From Pseudonocardia sp. C8 (GTDB lineage Bacteria > Actinomycetota > Actinomycetes > Mycobacteriales > Pseudonocardiaceae): a stretch of DNA of 64,000 nt. Below are positions 29,823 to 39,091 of the stretch, one piece after another. Under the pieces are notes generated by a model. It made no database searches. It saw only the letters and a list, made by a program, of their open reading frames with translations, and was not told the DNA's origin. Where the stretch lies: NCBI RefSeq assembly GCF_014267175.1, contig NZ_JACMTR010000002.1, positions 1,128,001 through 1,192,000 of the forward strand. The letters are read 5' to 3'. Positions within the stretch are counted from its first letter, which is position 1, and every line of letters begins with the position of its first letter. The translations under genes and the position numbers were made by a program.

Positions 29823-30515
29823 GTGGCGACCTTGATCCTCCTGCGGCACGGGCGCTCGACGGCGAACACCGAGGGTGTCCTGGCCGGGCGCACCCCCGGC
29901 GTCGAGCTCGACGACCGCGGCCGGGAACAGGCGGCGGCCGTCGTCGACCGCCTGGCCGGCCTGCCGATCGCCTCCGTCGTGACCTCGCCGATGGTGCGGT
30001 GCCGGCAGACCGTGGCGCCGCTGGCCGCCGCCCGCGGCCTCGAGCCGGTGGTCGAGGACGGCCTGGCCGAGGTCGACTACGGCTCCTGGACCGGCCGGAA
30101 GATCAGCGAGCTGGTGTCCGAGGACCTGTGGAAGGTGGTGCAGTCGCACCCGTCGGCCGCCGTGTTCCCGGACGGCGAGTCCCTCGCCGGGATGCAGGCC
30201 CGCGCGGTGGCGGCCGTCCGCCGGCAGGTCGCACGCGCCGCGGACGAGCACGGCGAGAACGCGATCGTGCTCGCCTGCAGCCACGGCGACGTCATCAAGG
30301 CGGTGCTGGCCGACGCCCTGGCCAGCCACCTCGACAACTTCCAGCGGATCGTCGTCGACACCGCATCGGTGAGCGTGATCGCCTACACGGCGCTGCGGCC
30401 GTTCGTGGCCCGGATGAACGAGCAGTCCGGTGACGTCACGAGCCTGGTCCCGCCACCGCCGTCGGAGGAGGAATCGACTTCGGACGCCGTCGTCGGGGGG
30501 TCCACCAACGCGTGA
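29823..30515 (+). CDS. histidine phosphatase, MSMEG_4193 type
   Basis: 230 residues. The RHG motif LILLRHGRSTANTEG holds the catalytic His; a second His is in LACSHGDVIKAV. Broad-specificity phosphatases of the phosphoglycerate-mutase superfamily have this layout, and the actinobacterial group near uppP is labelled MSMEG_4193. GTG start at 29823, 49 bp after uppP. The extension after residue 200 is acidic and probably disordered. Confidence 0.9.
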   Translation: MATLILLRHGRSTANTEGVLAGRTPGVELDDRGREQAAAVVDRLAGLPIASVVTSPMVRCRQTVAPLAAARGLEPVVEDGLAEVDYGSWTGRKISELVSEDLWKVVQSHPSAAVFPDGESLAGMQARAVAAVRRQVARAADEHGENAIVLACSHGDVIKAVLADALASHLDNFQRIVVDTASVSVIAYTALRPFVARMNEQSGDVTSLVPPPPSEEESTSDAVVGGSTNA

Positions 30516-30612
30516 GTCCGGGTGATCCATCTCGCATCGCCCCTGGTCGCGGCCCCGGCGCGACACGGAGGGGATGCCCCGGACAGCCGTCTCGCCTACC
30601 CTGGGAAAGGTC

Positions 30613-31200
30613 ATGGCACGCGTCATCCACGTCTTCCGCCGCCCCGACCGCTTCGTGGCCGGGACCGTCGGCGAGCCCGGCGATCGGGCCTTCTACCTGC
30701 AGGCGATCGAGAGCTCCCGGACGATCAGCGTGCTGCTCGAGAAGCAACAGGTGTCGGTGCTGGCGGAGCGGATCACCGCGTTGCTCGGGGAGGTCGCGAA
30801 GCGCTTCGGCGAGGAGAACCTCGCCGAAGGCACACCGGCCGAGACCACCTCGTCCGACAACGACCCGCTCGACGTCCCGCTCGAGGAGGAGTTCCGGGTC
30901 GGCACCATGGGGCTGGGCTGGGACGCGGACTCCAGCTCGATCGTCGTCGAGCTCCTCGCGGTGACCGAGGAGGAGGTCGACGAGTCGGTCGTGCTCGACG
31001 ACACCGAGGAGGGCCCGGACGCGCTGCGGGTGTTCCTGTCCCCGTCGGCGGCCAAGGCGTTCGCCGACCGCGCCGAGAAGGTCGTCTCGGCCGGACGGCC
31101 GCCGTGCCCGCTGTGCGCCGAGCCGCTGGACCCGGAGGGGCACGTCTGCGTCCGGCTGAACGGCTACCACGACCGCAACCCCGTGGCCGACGCGGAGTGA
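30613..31200 (+). CDS. DUF3090 family protein
   Basis: 195 residues. Begins MARVIHVFRRPDRFVAGTVGEPGDRAFYLQA and ends with a cysteine knuckle, CPLCAEPLDPEGHVC, which may bind zinc. The family is actinobacterial and uncharacterised, and usually sits between the MSMEG_4193 phosphatase and the SCO1664-type gene, as here. Its stop overlaps the next gene's GTG by four bases. Confidence 0.9.
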   Translation: MARVIHVFRRPDRFVAGTVGEPGDRAFYLQAIESSRTISVLLEKQQVSVLAERITALLGEVAKRFGEENLAEGTPAETTSSDNDPLDVPLEEEFRVGTMGLGWDADSSSIVVELLAVTEEEVDESVVLDDTEEGPDALRVFLSPSAAKAFADRAEKVVSAGRPPCPLCAEPLDPEGHVCVRLNGYHDRNPVADAE

Positions 31201-32078
31201 GCCCGACCCCGCAGCTGCGCGACCCGGCCGTGCCGGAGATCCTCGACCGGGGCCGCATGGAGATCACCGGCCGGCTGGTGGACGCGTCCAACGCGACCCT
31301 GTTCGGCACCGTCGCCCTCGACGGCGTCGAGCTGCGCTGCGTCTACAAGCCGGTGCGCGGGGAGCGCCCGCTGTGGGACTTCCCGGACGGCACGCTGGCG
31401 GGGCGCGAGGTCGGCGCCTACCTCGTCTCCGAGGTCTCCGGGCTGCACGTGGTCCCACCGACGGTGCTGCGCGCGGAGGCGCCGTTCGGGCCGGGGATGG
31501 TGCAGGCCTGGGTGTCCTCGGGGGACGAGAGCGCGCTCACCGAGCCCTCCTCCGACGGCTTCGACGGCGAGCTGGATGAGGAGACGATCCGGCTCGCCGC
31601 CGAGACGCTGGTCGAGCTGTGCGAGCCGGACACCGTCCCGGACGGCTGGCTGCCGGTGCTGCGGGCCCGGGACGGCGCCGGGGACCCGGTCGTCCTCGTG
31701 CACGCCGACCACCCGCGGCTGCGGGCGATGGCGCTGTTCGACGTGGTCGTCAACAACGCCGACCGCAAGGGCGGGCACGTCATCGTGGCCGGGGACGGCG
31801 GGGTCTACGGCGTCGACCACGGGCTGACCCTGCACGCGGATCCGAAGCTGCGCACGGTGCTGTGGGGCTGGATCGGCGACGACATCGGCGAGGAGCACAC
31901 CGCGCAGCTCAAGGAGCTGCGGGCCCGGCTCGCCGGGGACTTCGCCGACGTCCTCGGCGAGCACGTGACCCGCCGGGAGATCGCCGCGCTGCGCTCCCGG
32001 ATCGACCACCTGCTCGCCGAGCCCCGCTTCCCCGGGCCGGAGGGGTACGGGCCGGCGATCCCCTGGCCCGCGTTCTAG
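31197..32078 (+). CDS. SCO1664 family protein, kinase-like fold
   Basis: 293 residues. LRCVYKPVRGERPLWDFPDGTLAGREVGAYLVSE carries a Lys typical of PI3/4-kinase-like or HipA-like ATP sites; FDVVVNNADRKGGHVI and GVDHGLTLH correspond to catalytic and metal loops. Known only as a conserved actinobacterial family; the substrate is unknown. GTG start overlapping the DUF3090 stop. In many actinobacteria mshC follows next; here a palindrome and a HelD-type helicase do. Confidence 0.85.
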   Translation: MSPTPQLRDPAVPEILDRGRMEITGRLVDASNATLFGTVALDGVELRCVYKPVRGERPLWDFPDGTLAGREVGAYLVSEVSGLHVVPPTVLRAEAPFGPGMVQAWVSSGDESALTEPSSDGFDGELDEETIRLAAETLVELCEPDTVPDGWLPVLRARDGAGDPVVLVHADHPRLRAMALFDVVVNNADRKGGHVIVAGDGGVYGVDHGLTLHADPKLRTVLWGWIGDDIGEEHTAQLKELRARLAGDFADVLGEHVTRREIAALRSRIDHLLAEPRFPGPEGYGPAIPWPAF

Positions 32079-32079
32079 G

Positions 32080-32125
32080 CTCGTGAGTGGTTATCAGGGC
32101 CCTGACCCTGATAACCACTCACGAG
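32080..32125. terminator. 20-bp perfect inverted repeat, bidirectional terminator candidate
   Basis: Arms 32080-32099 (CTCGTGAGTGGTTATCAGGG) and 32106-32125 are exact reverse complements with a six-base loop. It starts two bases after the SCO1664-type stop and contains the stop codon of the convergent helicase gene (32119-32121). The outer arms share CGTGAGTGGTT with the element at 15938-15979. Symmetry suits termination from both sides; there is no T-run. Confidence 0.85.
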
Positions 32126-34389
32126 CAGCGGAGCTGCCCCAGCCGTTGCGTGGCCCGGGTCATCGACACGTAGAGGTCGGCCGGGTTCGCGGCCCGGACG
32201 CGTTCCGGGTCGACGATCACGACGGCGTCGAACTCCAGCCCCTTCGCCGACACCGGGGTGTGCACCGGGACCCCGTCGAGGGCGGGCAGGTCCGCGGTGC
32301 CGGCGGCGATCACGGCGACCGTGCCCTGGCCCACCCGTTCCTGCTCCTCGTCGACGGCCGCCCGCAGCGCGCCGGCGAGCGCGTGCGCGGGCACCGTGCG
32401 CTCCCACGGGTGCACGCCGGTCGCGCGCACCGACACGGGCGGGGTGTGGTCCGGGGCGTACCCGGCGAGCACCGCCGCGGCCGGGGTCATGATCTCGGTC
32501 GGCGTCCGGTAGTTCACCGTCAGCGTCCGGTGCGTCCACCGCTCCGCGAGGTGCGGCCCGAGGACGTCGGCCCACGACGCGGCGCCGGCCGGGGCGCTGC
32601 GCTGGGCGAGGTCGCCGACCGCGGTGATCGAGCGGGACGGGCAGCGCCGCAGCAGGACGTGCCAGTCCATCGCGGACAGCTCCTGGGCCTCGTCGACGAC
32701 GAGGTGGCCGTAGCGCCAGTCCCGGTCGGCGGCCGCGCGCTCGGCCACCGTGCCGGAGGTCCCGGCCACGTGCCGGGCGGCGAGCACGTCCGCGGTGACG
32801 AAGTCGGTGGGGCGCAGCTCGTCGGGGTCCTCCCCGGCGAGCTCGCGGTCGGCCGACTCCAGGATGGACAGCACCTCGGAGGCGTAGCGGCCGTCCGGCT
32901 CGGCCGGTCCGGCGTGACCGGCCGGGGGTTCCCCGAGCAGCTCGGCCAGCTCGTCGAGCAGCGGCGCGTCCGCGACCGTCCACTCCGCGCCCCGGTCGCG
33001 CGCCAGCCCGGACAGGTCGCGCCCGTCGCCGGCCGCGGCCAGGCGCCCGGGTGACCCGTAGAGCTCGGCGAGCGCGCGCTGCGGGGTGAGCACCGGCCAG
33101 AGCCGCTCGACCGCGGCGTGGAAGCCGAGGTCGGCCCGCAGGTTGTCGCGCAGCCCCTGGCGCAGCTCGGCGGTCACCTCGGCCGCGCCCGCCGGCTCGA
33201 TCTCCGGGAGGTCGCCGAGCCCGGCCAGGAGCTCGGCCAGCTCCGGCGGGTCCTCGAGCCGGTGGTCGAGCCGCTCCAGGCCCTGGTCGACGAGCAGGCC
33301 GCCGAGCGCGTCGCGGAACGTGGCCCGCGCCCGGTTGTGCGGGAACCCGGTCGCCCGGGCACGGCGGCGTGCCTCGGCGGCCGTCGCGTCGTCGATCTCG
33401 ACGGTGACGTCCTCCAGCTCGATCGGGATCGGCTCGCCGGGCAGCTCCTGCCGGTCGGCGACGGCCCGGCGCAGCACGTCCACCATCGCCAGGTCGCCCT
33501 TGGTGCGGGCCACCTCGGGCGGGTCGACGGCGGTCGCGACGACGCCGTGCGCCAGCCGGCCGGGCGTGGTGAACACGACCGCGGACTCGCCGAGCGCGGG
33601 GAGCACGCCGCCGACGTAACGGATGAACCCGGCGCTCGGGCCGACGACCAGCACGCCGCTGCGGGCCAGCCGCTCGCGGTGGGTGTAGAGCAGGTACGCG
33701 ACGCGGTGCAGCGCGACCGCGGTCTTGCCGGTGCCCGGCCCGCCCTCGATGACCACGGTGCCGGACAGTGGCAGCCGGATGATCTCGTCCTGCTCGGCCT
33801 GGATCGTCGTGACGATGTCGCGCATCGTCGACCCGCGCGGGGCCGTCAGCGCCGCGAGCAGGGCCGGGTCGGACGCGGACCCGGCGTCGGTCTCCGCGGC
33901 CACCGACTCGTCCAGCACGTCGTCGTGGAACGCGGCGACGCGCTCGTCCGGGGCCGTCCCGGCGATCTCGAAGTGCCGCCTGCGGGTCACGCCGAGCGGT
34001 GTCACCGGGGTCGCGCAGTAGAACGGCCGCGCGTCGGGGGCCCGCCAGTCGAGCAGCGCGCTCTCCCCGTCGGCGGGGTCGGTGAGGCCGATCCGTCCGA
34101 TGTAGCTCGTCGTCCCGCCGGTGTGGTCGAGCCGGCCGAAGCACAGCCCGGACCGGGCGGCCCGGAGCGCGGCGGCCCGGTCCGACCAGCGGTGCACCGC
34201 GACGTCGCGCTCCCAGCGGGCGCTGAGCTCCTCGCCGGTGGCGCCACCCAGCACGCCCTGCGTGCGGGCGGTGGCGTCCTCGAGCTCGGCGGTGAGCAGT
34301 GCGTGCAACCGGCGGATCTGCCGGGTCTCGGCGGCGGTGTCGTGCTCGGTGTCGTCCGGGAGGGGGCTGGCTGCGCCATTCCGATCCAT
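32119..34389 (-). CDS. helR: HelD-like RNA polymerase-associated helicase (HelR type)
   Basis: 756 residues. An N-terminal coiled arm (about 20-80) precedes the UvrD-like motor: Walker A IEGGPGTGKTAV (216-223), Walker B VVDEAQELSAMDW, LTVNYRTPTEI, SAKGLEFDAVVI and LYVSMTRATQRL. HelD proteins free stalled RNA polymerase; the HelR subgroup of Streptomyces and Mycobacterium abscessus gives rifamycin tolerance. The start is uncertain: ATG 34389, or GTG 34434 fifteen codons upstream. The region 34385-34450 is AT-rich and may hold the promoter. No rifamycin-associated element was recognised. Confidence 0.8.
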   Translation of the reverse strand: MDRNGAASPLPDDTEHDTAAETRQIRRLHALLTAELEDATARTQGVLGGATGEELSARWERDVAVHRWSDRAAALRAARSGLCFGRLDHTGGTTSYIGRIGLTDPADGESALLDWRAPDARPFYCATPVTPLGVTRRRHFEIAGTAPDERVAAFHDDVLDESVAAETDAGSASDPALLAALTAPRGSTMRDIVTTIQAEQDEIIRLPLSGTVVIEGGPGTGKTAVALHRVAYLLYTHRERLARSGVLVVGPSAGFIRYVGGVLPALGESAVVFTTPGRLAHGVVATAVDPPEVARTKGDLAMVDVLRRAVADRQELPGEPIPIELEDVTVEIDDATAAEARRRARATGFPHNRARATFRDALGGLLVDQGLERLDHRLEDPPELAELLAGLGDLPEIEPAGAAEVTAELRQGLRDNLRADLGFHAAVERLWPVLTPQRALAELYGSPGRLAAAGDGRDLSGLARDRGAEWTVADAPLLDELAELLGEPPAGHAGPAEPDGRYASEVLSILESADRELAGEDPDELRPTDFVTADVLAARHVAGTSGTVAERAAADRDWRYGHLVVDEAQELSAMDWHVLLRRCPSRSITAVGDLAQRSAPAGAASWADVLGPHLAERWTHRTLTVNYRTPTEIMTPAAAVLAGYAPDHTPPVSVRATGVHPWERTVPAHALAGALRAAVDEEQERVGQGTVAVIAAGTADLPALDGVPVHTPVSAKGLEFDAVVIVDPERVRAANPADLYVSMTRATQRLGQLRCS

Positions 34390-34512
34390 GTTATGATTAA
34401 CCTGCGGGAGTACGAATTCATTCTCGGTGCGCACGCTTCAGAATAGCGTTTCCGCACCCGTTCCCGCATATTCGATCCGGCGAATCCCGTTCCGGGCACT
34501 ACCGTGGCCGCC

Positions 34513-35376
34513 ATGGCACTCCCGACCGCGCAGCGGATCACCGTTCCCGGTACGATGCTCCCCGAGGTCACGCTCTCGGTCCACGACACGGGAGGCCCGG
34601 GCAGCCCCGTGATCCTGCTGCACGGCTGGCCGGACCGGGCCACCCTGTGGGAGCACCAGGCCGGCGCGCTCGCCGCGGCCGGCTACCGGGTCGTCGTCCC
34701 GGACCTGCGCGGGTTCGGGGACTCGGACCGGCCTCTCGGCGTCGACCACTACCGGATGAAGGTGCTGCGCGGTGACGTCCTCGGCCTGGCCGACGCGCTC
34801 GGCATCGAGGAGTTCGCGCTGGCCGGGCACGACTGGGGCGCCGGCCTCGGCTGGACGCTGTCGCTGGCCTCGGAGCGGGTCACCCGGTACGCCGCGTTCT
34901 CCGTCGGACACCCGGCCGCGTTCGCGACCGCCGGATTCCGGCAGAAGGCGATGTCCTGGTACATGCTCTGGTTCCAGTTCCCCGGGGTCGCCGAGCAGGT
35001 GATCCCCGCGCACGACTGGCAGTTCCTGCGGGCCTGGATGCACGCGACGTTCCCGGAGGGGCACCCGCTGCCCGCCCGCCAGATCGCCGACCTGTCCCGG
35101 CCGGGCGCGCTCACCGCGTCGCTGAACTGGTACCGGGCCAATGTGGACCCCGCGACGTTCGTGCCGGTCGAGATCCCGCAGGTCCCGCCGGTCCGGATCC
35201 CGGTGATGGGGGTGTGGAGCGACGGCGACATGGCGCTGACCGAGGGGCAGATGCGGCGGTCGTCGGAGTTCGTCGAGGACTTCCGGTTCGAGACCGTCGA
35301 GGGCTGCGGGCACTGGATCCCGGAGGAGGCACCGGAGCGGGCCAGCAAGCTCCTGCTGGACTTCCTGGGGGCCTGA
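34513..35376 (+). CDS. alpha/beta hydrolase, epoxide hydrolase-like
   Basis: 287 residues. HGWPDRATLWEHQ is the oxyanion segment typical of epoxide hydrolases, AGHDWGAGLGW holds the nucleophilic Asp, and the late GCGHWIPEEAPE gives the catalytic His. Cap region about 130-200. The nucleophile is Asp rather than Ser, which favours epoxide hydrolase or haloalkane dehalogenase over esterase. An in-frame GTG at 34504 is also possible. Divergent from the helicase across about 125 bp. Confidence 0.85.
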   Translation: MALPTAQRITVPGTMLPEVTLSVHDTGGPGSPVILLHGWPDRATLWEHQAGALAAAGYRVVVPDLRGFGDSDRPLGVDHYRMKVLRGDVLGLADALGIEEFALAGHDWGAGLGWTLSLASERVTRYAAFSVGHPAAFATAGFRQKAMSWYMLWFQFPGVAEQVIPAHDWQFLRAWMHATFPEGHPLPARQIADLSRPGALTASLNWYRANVDPATFVPVEIPQVPPVRIPVMGVWSDGDMALTEGQMRRSSEFVEDFRFETVEGCGHWIPEEAPERASKLLLDFLGA

Positions 35377-35455
35377 GCAGTACCCGGGGCCGGCGGGCGA
35401 GGATGGGGCCCGGCCCGCGGCGCGGGCACGTAGGCGAGCGAGACGGAGGATCAGC

Positions 35456-36892
35456 ATGGCGGAGAAGAGCCGGATCGGCGTCACCGGGCTGGCGGTGATG
35501 GGCGCGAACCTGGCCCGCAACATGGCCCGCCGCGGGTTCGGGGTGGCGGTGCACAACCGCACCACGGCGAAGACGACCGAGTTCCTGGCCGAGCACGGCC
35601 ACGAGGGCGCCTTCACCGGCGCCGAGACCCTGCAGGAGTTCGTCGACGCGCTCGAGACACCGCGCAAGATCGTCGTCATGGTCAAGGCCGGCAAGCCGGT
35701 GGACGCCGTGATCGACGAGCTGACCCCGCTGCTCGACCCCGGTGACATCATCATCGACGCCGGCAACTCGCACTTCCCGGACACCGACCGCCGCGCCGCC
35801 GAGTGCGCCGAGCGGGGCCTGCGGTTCATGGGCGTCGGGGTCTCCGGCGGCGAGGAGGGCGCCCTCAACGGGCCGAGCATCATGCCCGGCGGCCCCCTGG
35901 AGGCCTACGGCGAGGTCGAGGAGATCCTCACCGCGATCGCCGCGGACGTCGACGGCACCCCGTGCTGCACCCACGTCGGCCCGGGCGGTGCCGGGCACTA
36001 CGTGAAGATGGTGCACAACGGCATCGAGTACGCCGACATCCAGCTCATCGCCGAGGCCTACGACCTGCTCACGCACGCCGGCGGGCTGTCCGCCCCGGAG
36101 ATCGGGAAGATCTTCGAGCAGTGGAACTCCGGCGACCTCGAGTCGTTCCTGATCGAGATCACCGGCATCGTGCTGGCCAAGACCGACGACAGGACGGGGC
36201 GACCGCTGGTCGACGTCGTCGTCGACCAGGCCGAGCAGAAGGGCACCGGCCGCTGGACCGCGATCGACGCCCTCGACCTCGGCGTCCCGCTGACCGGGAT
36301 CACCGAGGCGGTGTTCGCGCGGACCCTGTCGGCGCTGCGCGACGAGCGGGCCGAGGCCGCGCGGACCCTGGCCGGACCCACCCCCGCCCGGGTCGCCGAC
36401 GTCGACCGGCTCGTCGACGACGTCCGGCAGGCGCTGTACGCCTCGAAGGTCGTCGCCTACGCGCAGGGCTTCGCGCAGATGCGGGCCGCCTCGAACGCGC
36501 ACGGCTGGGACCTCGACCTCGGCGCGATGGCCCGGATCTGGCGCGGGGGCTGCATCATCCGCGCGCAGTTCCTCAACCGGATCACCGAGGCCTACGCCGA
36601 GCACCCGGACCTGGACAACCTGCTGATGGTCCCGTACTTCACCAAGGCCGTCTCCGACGCCCAGGACGCCTGGCGTCGCGTCGTCGTGACCGCGACCGAG
36701 CACGGCGTCGCGATCCCGGCGTTCTCGTCGAGCCTGTCCTACTACGACGGCTACCGCCGCGAGCGGGGCCCGGCCAACCTGATCCAGGGGCTGCGCGACT
36801 ACTTCGGCGCGCACACCTACCGGCGCACCGACGCCGACGGCGCCTTCCACACCCGCTGGTCGCAGGACGGCACCGAGGTCAGCGCGAGCTGA
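35456..36892 (+). CDS. gndA: 6-phosphogluconate dehydrogenase, decarboxylating (NADP type)
   Basis: 478 residues, the long form of Gnd. The N-terminal motif is GVTGLAVMGANLARNMARRGF, with NRTTAKT suiting NADP. GVGVSGGEEGALNGPSIMPGG and HYVKMVHNGIEYADIQLIAE hold the substrate and catalytic Lys residues, and the C-terminal tail is complete (FSSSLSYYDGYR). It oxidises 6-phosphogluconate to ribulose 5-phosphate. Start ATG at 35456 with an ACGGAGGATC box. Stands alone. Confidence 0.95.
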   Translation: MAEKSRIGVTGLAVMGANLARNMARRGFGVAVHNRTTAKTTEFLAEHGHEGAFTGAETLQEFVDALETPRKIVVMVKAGKPVDAVIDELTPLLDPGDIIIDAGNSHFPDTDRRAAECAERGLRFMGVGVSGGEEGALNGPSIMPGGPLEAYGEVEEILTAIAADVDGTPCCTHVGPGGAGHYVKMVHNGIEYADIQLIAEAYDLLTHAGGLSAPEIGKIFEQWNSGDLESFLIEITGIVLAKTDDRTGRPLVDVVVDQAEQKGTGRWTAIDALDLGVPLTGITEAVFARTLSALRDERAEAARTLAGPTPARVADVDRLVDDVRQALYASKVVAYAQGFAQMRAASNAHGWDLDLGAMARIWRGGCIIRAQFLNRITEAYAEHPDLDNLLMVPYFTKAVSDAQDAWRRVVVTATEHGVAIPAFSSSLSYYDGYRRERGPANLIQGLRDYFGAHTYRRTDADGAFHTRWSQDGTEVSAS

Positions 36893-36913
36893 CCGGTGAC
36901 CCGCGGCCGGTGG

Positions 36914-37870
36914 TCAGCCGGCCGCGACCGTGGCCACCTCGGTGTTCCGGCCGCAGATCACCAGGGCGAGCCGGGTGTCCGGGTGCCGCTCCCGGACCCG
37001 GCGGGCGCCCGCGACCAGGCAGCCGGCCGCGGGCTCGGCCCAGACCCCGGCGTGCTCGGCGAGGTCGACCGAGCCGCGGACGGCGTCGCCGTCCGGGACG
37101 ACGAGCACGTCGTGGACGAGCGCGGAGACGTGGTCGTAGGTCAGCTGTGTCGCCGACGGCGCCGACAGCGTGGTGATCGACGAGGTGATCGTCACCGGGG
37201 TCGGCCCGCCGGCGCGCAGGGCCGTCGACATCGTCTCGGCGCCGACGGTCTCCACGCCCCAGACCCGGGCGCCGGGCAGGAGCGCCCGTACCGCCGTCGC
37301 GACGCCGGACAGCAGCGCTCCGCCGCCGACCGAGACCAGCACGTCGGTCGGGGGCTCCCCGAGCGCCGCCGCGTCGCGCGCCAGCTCCAGCCCGACGGTG
37401 CCCTGCGCGGCGAGGACGACCGGGTCGTCGAACGGGTGCACCAGCGTCGCCCCGGCCGCCCGCAGCTCCTCGGCGAGCGCGAACGCGGCCGGGATGTCCG
37501 GCGTGAGCCGGACGTCCGCGCCCGCGGCCCGCGCCGCCGCGACCGAGCCGGCCGGCGCGTTCTCGGGCATGGCGACGACGGCAGCGACCCCCGCCGCCCC
37601 CGCCACGTCGGCCACCGCGAGCCCGTGGTTCCCGCCGGAGACGGCGACGAGCCCGGCCGCGCGTTCGGCGTCGGACAGCGTCGCGAGCTTGGCGAGGACG
37701 CCGCGCGGCTTGAACGACCCCGCCCGCTGCAGCTGCTCCAGCTTCAGCAGGACCGGGGCGTCGAGCAGCGCGCCCAGCCCGGGGGAGGGGACGGTCGGGG
37801 TGCGCACCACCCCGCCCGCGATCCGGCCCGCCGCGGTCTCGATGTCGTCGAGGGTCACCAGGTCGGTCAC
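36914..37870 (-). CDS. threonine/serine dehydratase-like PLP enzyme
   Basis: 318 residues, fold type II. The PLP Lys lies in LQRAGSFKPRGVL, the phosphate-binding loop is VSVGGGALLSG, and SGGNHGLAVADVAGAAGV matches the substrate loop. There is no C-terminal ACT domain, so it resembles catabolic rather than biosynthetic threonine deaminases. Serine racemase-like activity is an alternative. It ends 22 bp from the convergent gndA stop. Confidence 0.85.
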   Translation of the reverse strand: MTDLVTLDDIETAAGRIAGGVVRTPTVPSPGLGALLDAPVLLKLEQLQRAGSFKPRGVLAKLATLSDAERAAGLVAVSGGNHGLAVADVAGAAGVAAVVAMPENAPAGSVAAARAAGADVRLTPDIPAAFALAEELRAAGATLVHPFDDPVVLAAQGTVGLELARDAAALGEPPTDVLVSVGGGALLSGVATAVRALLPGARVWGVETVGAETMSTALRAGGPTPVTITSSITTLSAPSATQLTYDHVSALVHDVLVVPDGDAVRGSVDLAEHAGVWAEPAAGCLVAGARRVRERHPDTRLALVICGRNTEVATVAAG

Positions 37871-37892
37871 GGCCCCACGGTAGTGACCGGCG

Positions 37893-38447
37893 TCAGCCCA
37901 TGCTCTTCTGCCCGTCGATCGACTCCCGGACGATGTCGGCGTGCCCGCTGTGCTGCGCGGTCTCGCCGATGATGTGCGCGAACGCCTGCCGGGCGCTCCA
38001 CATCGTGCCCGCCGGGAACCAGGGTGCGGGCGGCAGCGGGTGGCTCAGGTCGAGGTCCACGGTCCGCACGAGCTCGTCGGTGCGGGCCGCGGTCTCCGTG
38101 TAGCGCGCGAGCAGGGACTCGAGGGTGTCGGACTCGTCGAGGGCGAAGTCGTCGCGCTCGTCGCCGGCCTCGGCCTGGCGTTCCCAGTCCTCGGCGCCGG
38201 CGACGACGCCGGTCAGGATGAAGTCCACCCAGCCCCGCTCGACCCCCTCGACGTGCTTGAGGATCCCGGCGAGGGTCAGCGCGCTCGCGGTGGGGCGGCG
38301 CCGGGCGTCCGCCTCCGACAGGTTCGCCACGGTGTGCCGGAGCAGCATCCGGTGCTTGGCGAGGGTCTCGAGAAGGGTGGCGCGCTCGCCGGAGAGCCCG
38401 GCGGCGGTGCTGGTCAGCAGGTCGCTCATCGCGTCGGCGGTGGACAT
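37893..38447 (-). CDS. DinB family protein (DUF664 type), copy 2
   Basis: 184 residues. Four-helix-bundle DinB/YfiT-like protein. Likely metal ligands are the His in LAGILKHVEGVERGW and the two His of FAHIIGETAQHSGHADIVRE. Ends IDGQKSMG, almost the same as its upstream paralogue (VDGQKTMG). The family includes mycothiol-dependent transferases, which suits an actinobacterium, but the substrate is unknown. Separated by 11 bp from the paralogue. Confidence 0.88.
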   Translation of the reverse strand: MSTADAMSDLLTSTAAGLSGERATLLETLAKHRMLLRHTVANLSEADARRRPTASALTLAGILKHVEGVERGWVDFILTGVVAGAEDWERQAEAGDERDDFALDESDTLESLLARYTETAARTDELVRTVDLDLSHPLPPAPWFPAGTMWSARQAFAHIIGETAQHSGHADIVRESIDGQKSMG

Positions 38448-38458
38448 GTCCGGTCCCC

Positions 38459-39016
38459 TCACCCCATCGTCTTCTGGCCGTCGACGGCCTCGCGGATGAT
38501 GTCCGCGTGGCCGGAGTGCTGGCTGATCTCGGCGAGCATGTGCAGCGCGACCCGCCGGACCGACCAGCTGACGCCCGGCTCGAACCAAGGTGCGACCGGG
38601 AGCTCGTGTGCGGCATCCAGGTCGGCGGAGCGCAGGATCTCCTCGGTGCGGGCGGCGACCTGCTCGATCCGGGCCCGCAGCACGTCCAGCGTCTCCTCGT
38701 CGGACACCACGAAGCGCGTGTCGACGAACGAGTCCGGGTCGGCCTCGACGGCCGCCCAGTCGACGTCGTCGTAGGGCCCGGCGAACGCCCCGGCCCCCTC
38801 GACCGCAAACCGGAACCACTGCTCCTCGGTGTCGGCGACGTGCTTGAGCAGCGACGCGATGGTCAGCGCGCTCACCGTGCTCGTGGTGCGCGCCTGCTCC
38901 TCGGTGAGGCCCTCGGCGGTCTGCAGCAGGAAGCCGCGGTGCCGCTCCAGGGACGAGATCAGCTCGGCGCGCTCGCCGGTCGTGGCCTGCTGCGCGGTGC
39001 TGGGGGTCGCGTTCAT
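38459..39016 (-). CDS. DinB family protein (DUF664 type), copy 1
   Basis: 185 residues. The same fold as the next gene: LTIASLLKHVADTEEQWFRF, PWFEPGVSWSVRRVALHMLAEISQHSGHADIIREAVDGQKTMG (quoted in pieces). The pair is a tandem duplication with clear divergence. ATG at 39016 preceded by GAGG. The promoter probably lies in 39017-39090, downstream of the glpD terminator stem. Confidence 0.88.
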   Translation of the reverse strand: MNATPSTAQQATTGERAELISSLERHRGFLLQTAEGLTEEQARTTSTVSALTIASLLKHVADTEEQWFRFAVEGAGAFAGPYDDVDWAAVEADPDSFVDTRFVVSDEETLDVLRARIEQVAARTEEILRSADLDAAHELPVAPWFEPGVSWSVRRVALHMLAEISQHSGHADIIREAVDGQKTMG

Positions 39017-39091
39017 CCGGGTCCGCCTCTCGGTCGTGCGGCCGGGTTCCTCCCGGTCCGACGAGAACGACGCTATTCCCTGATGCGGACA

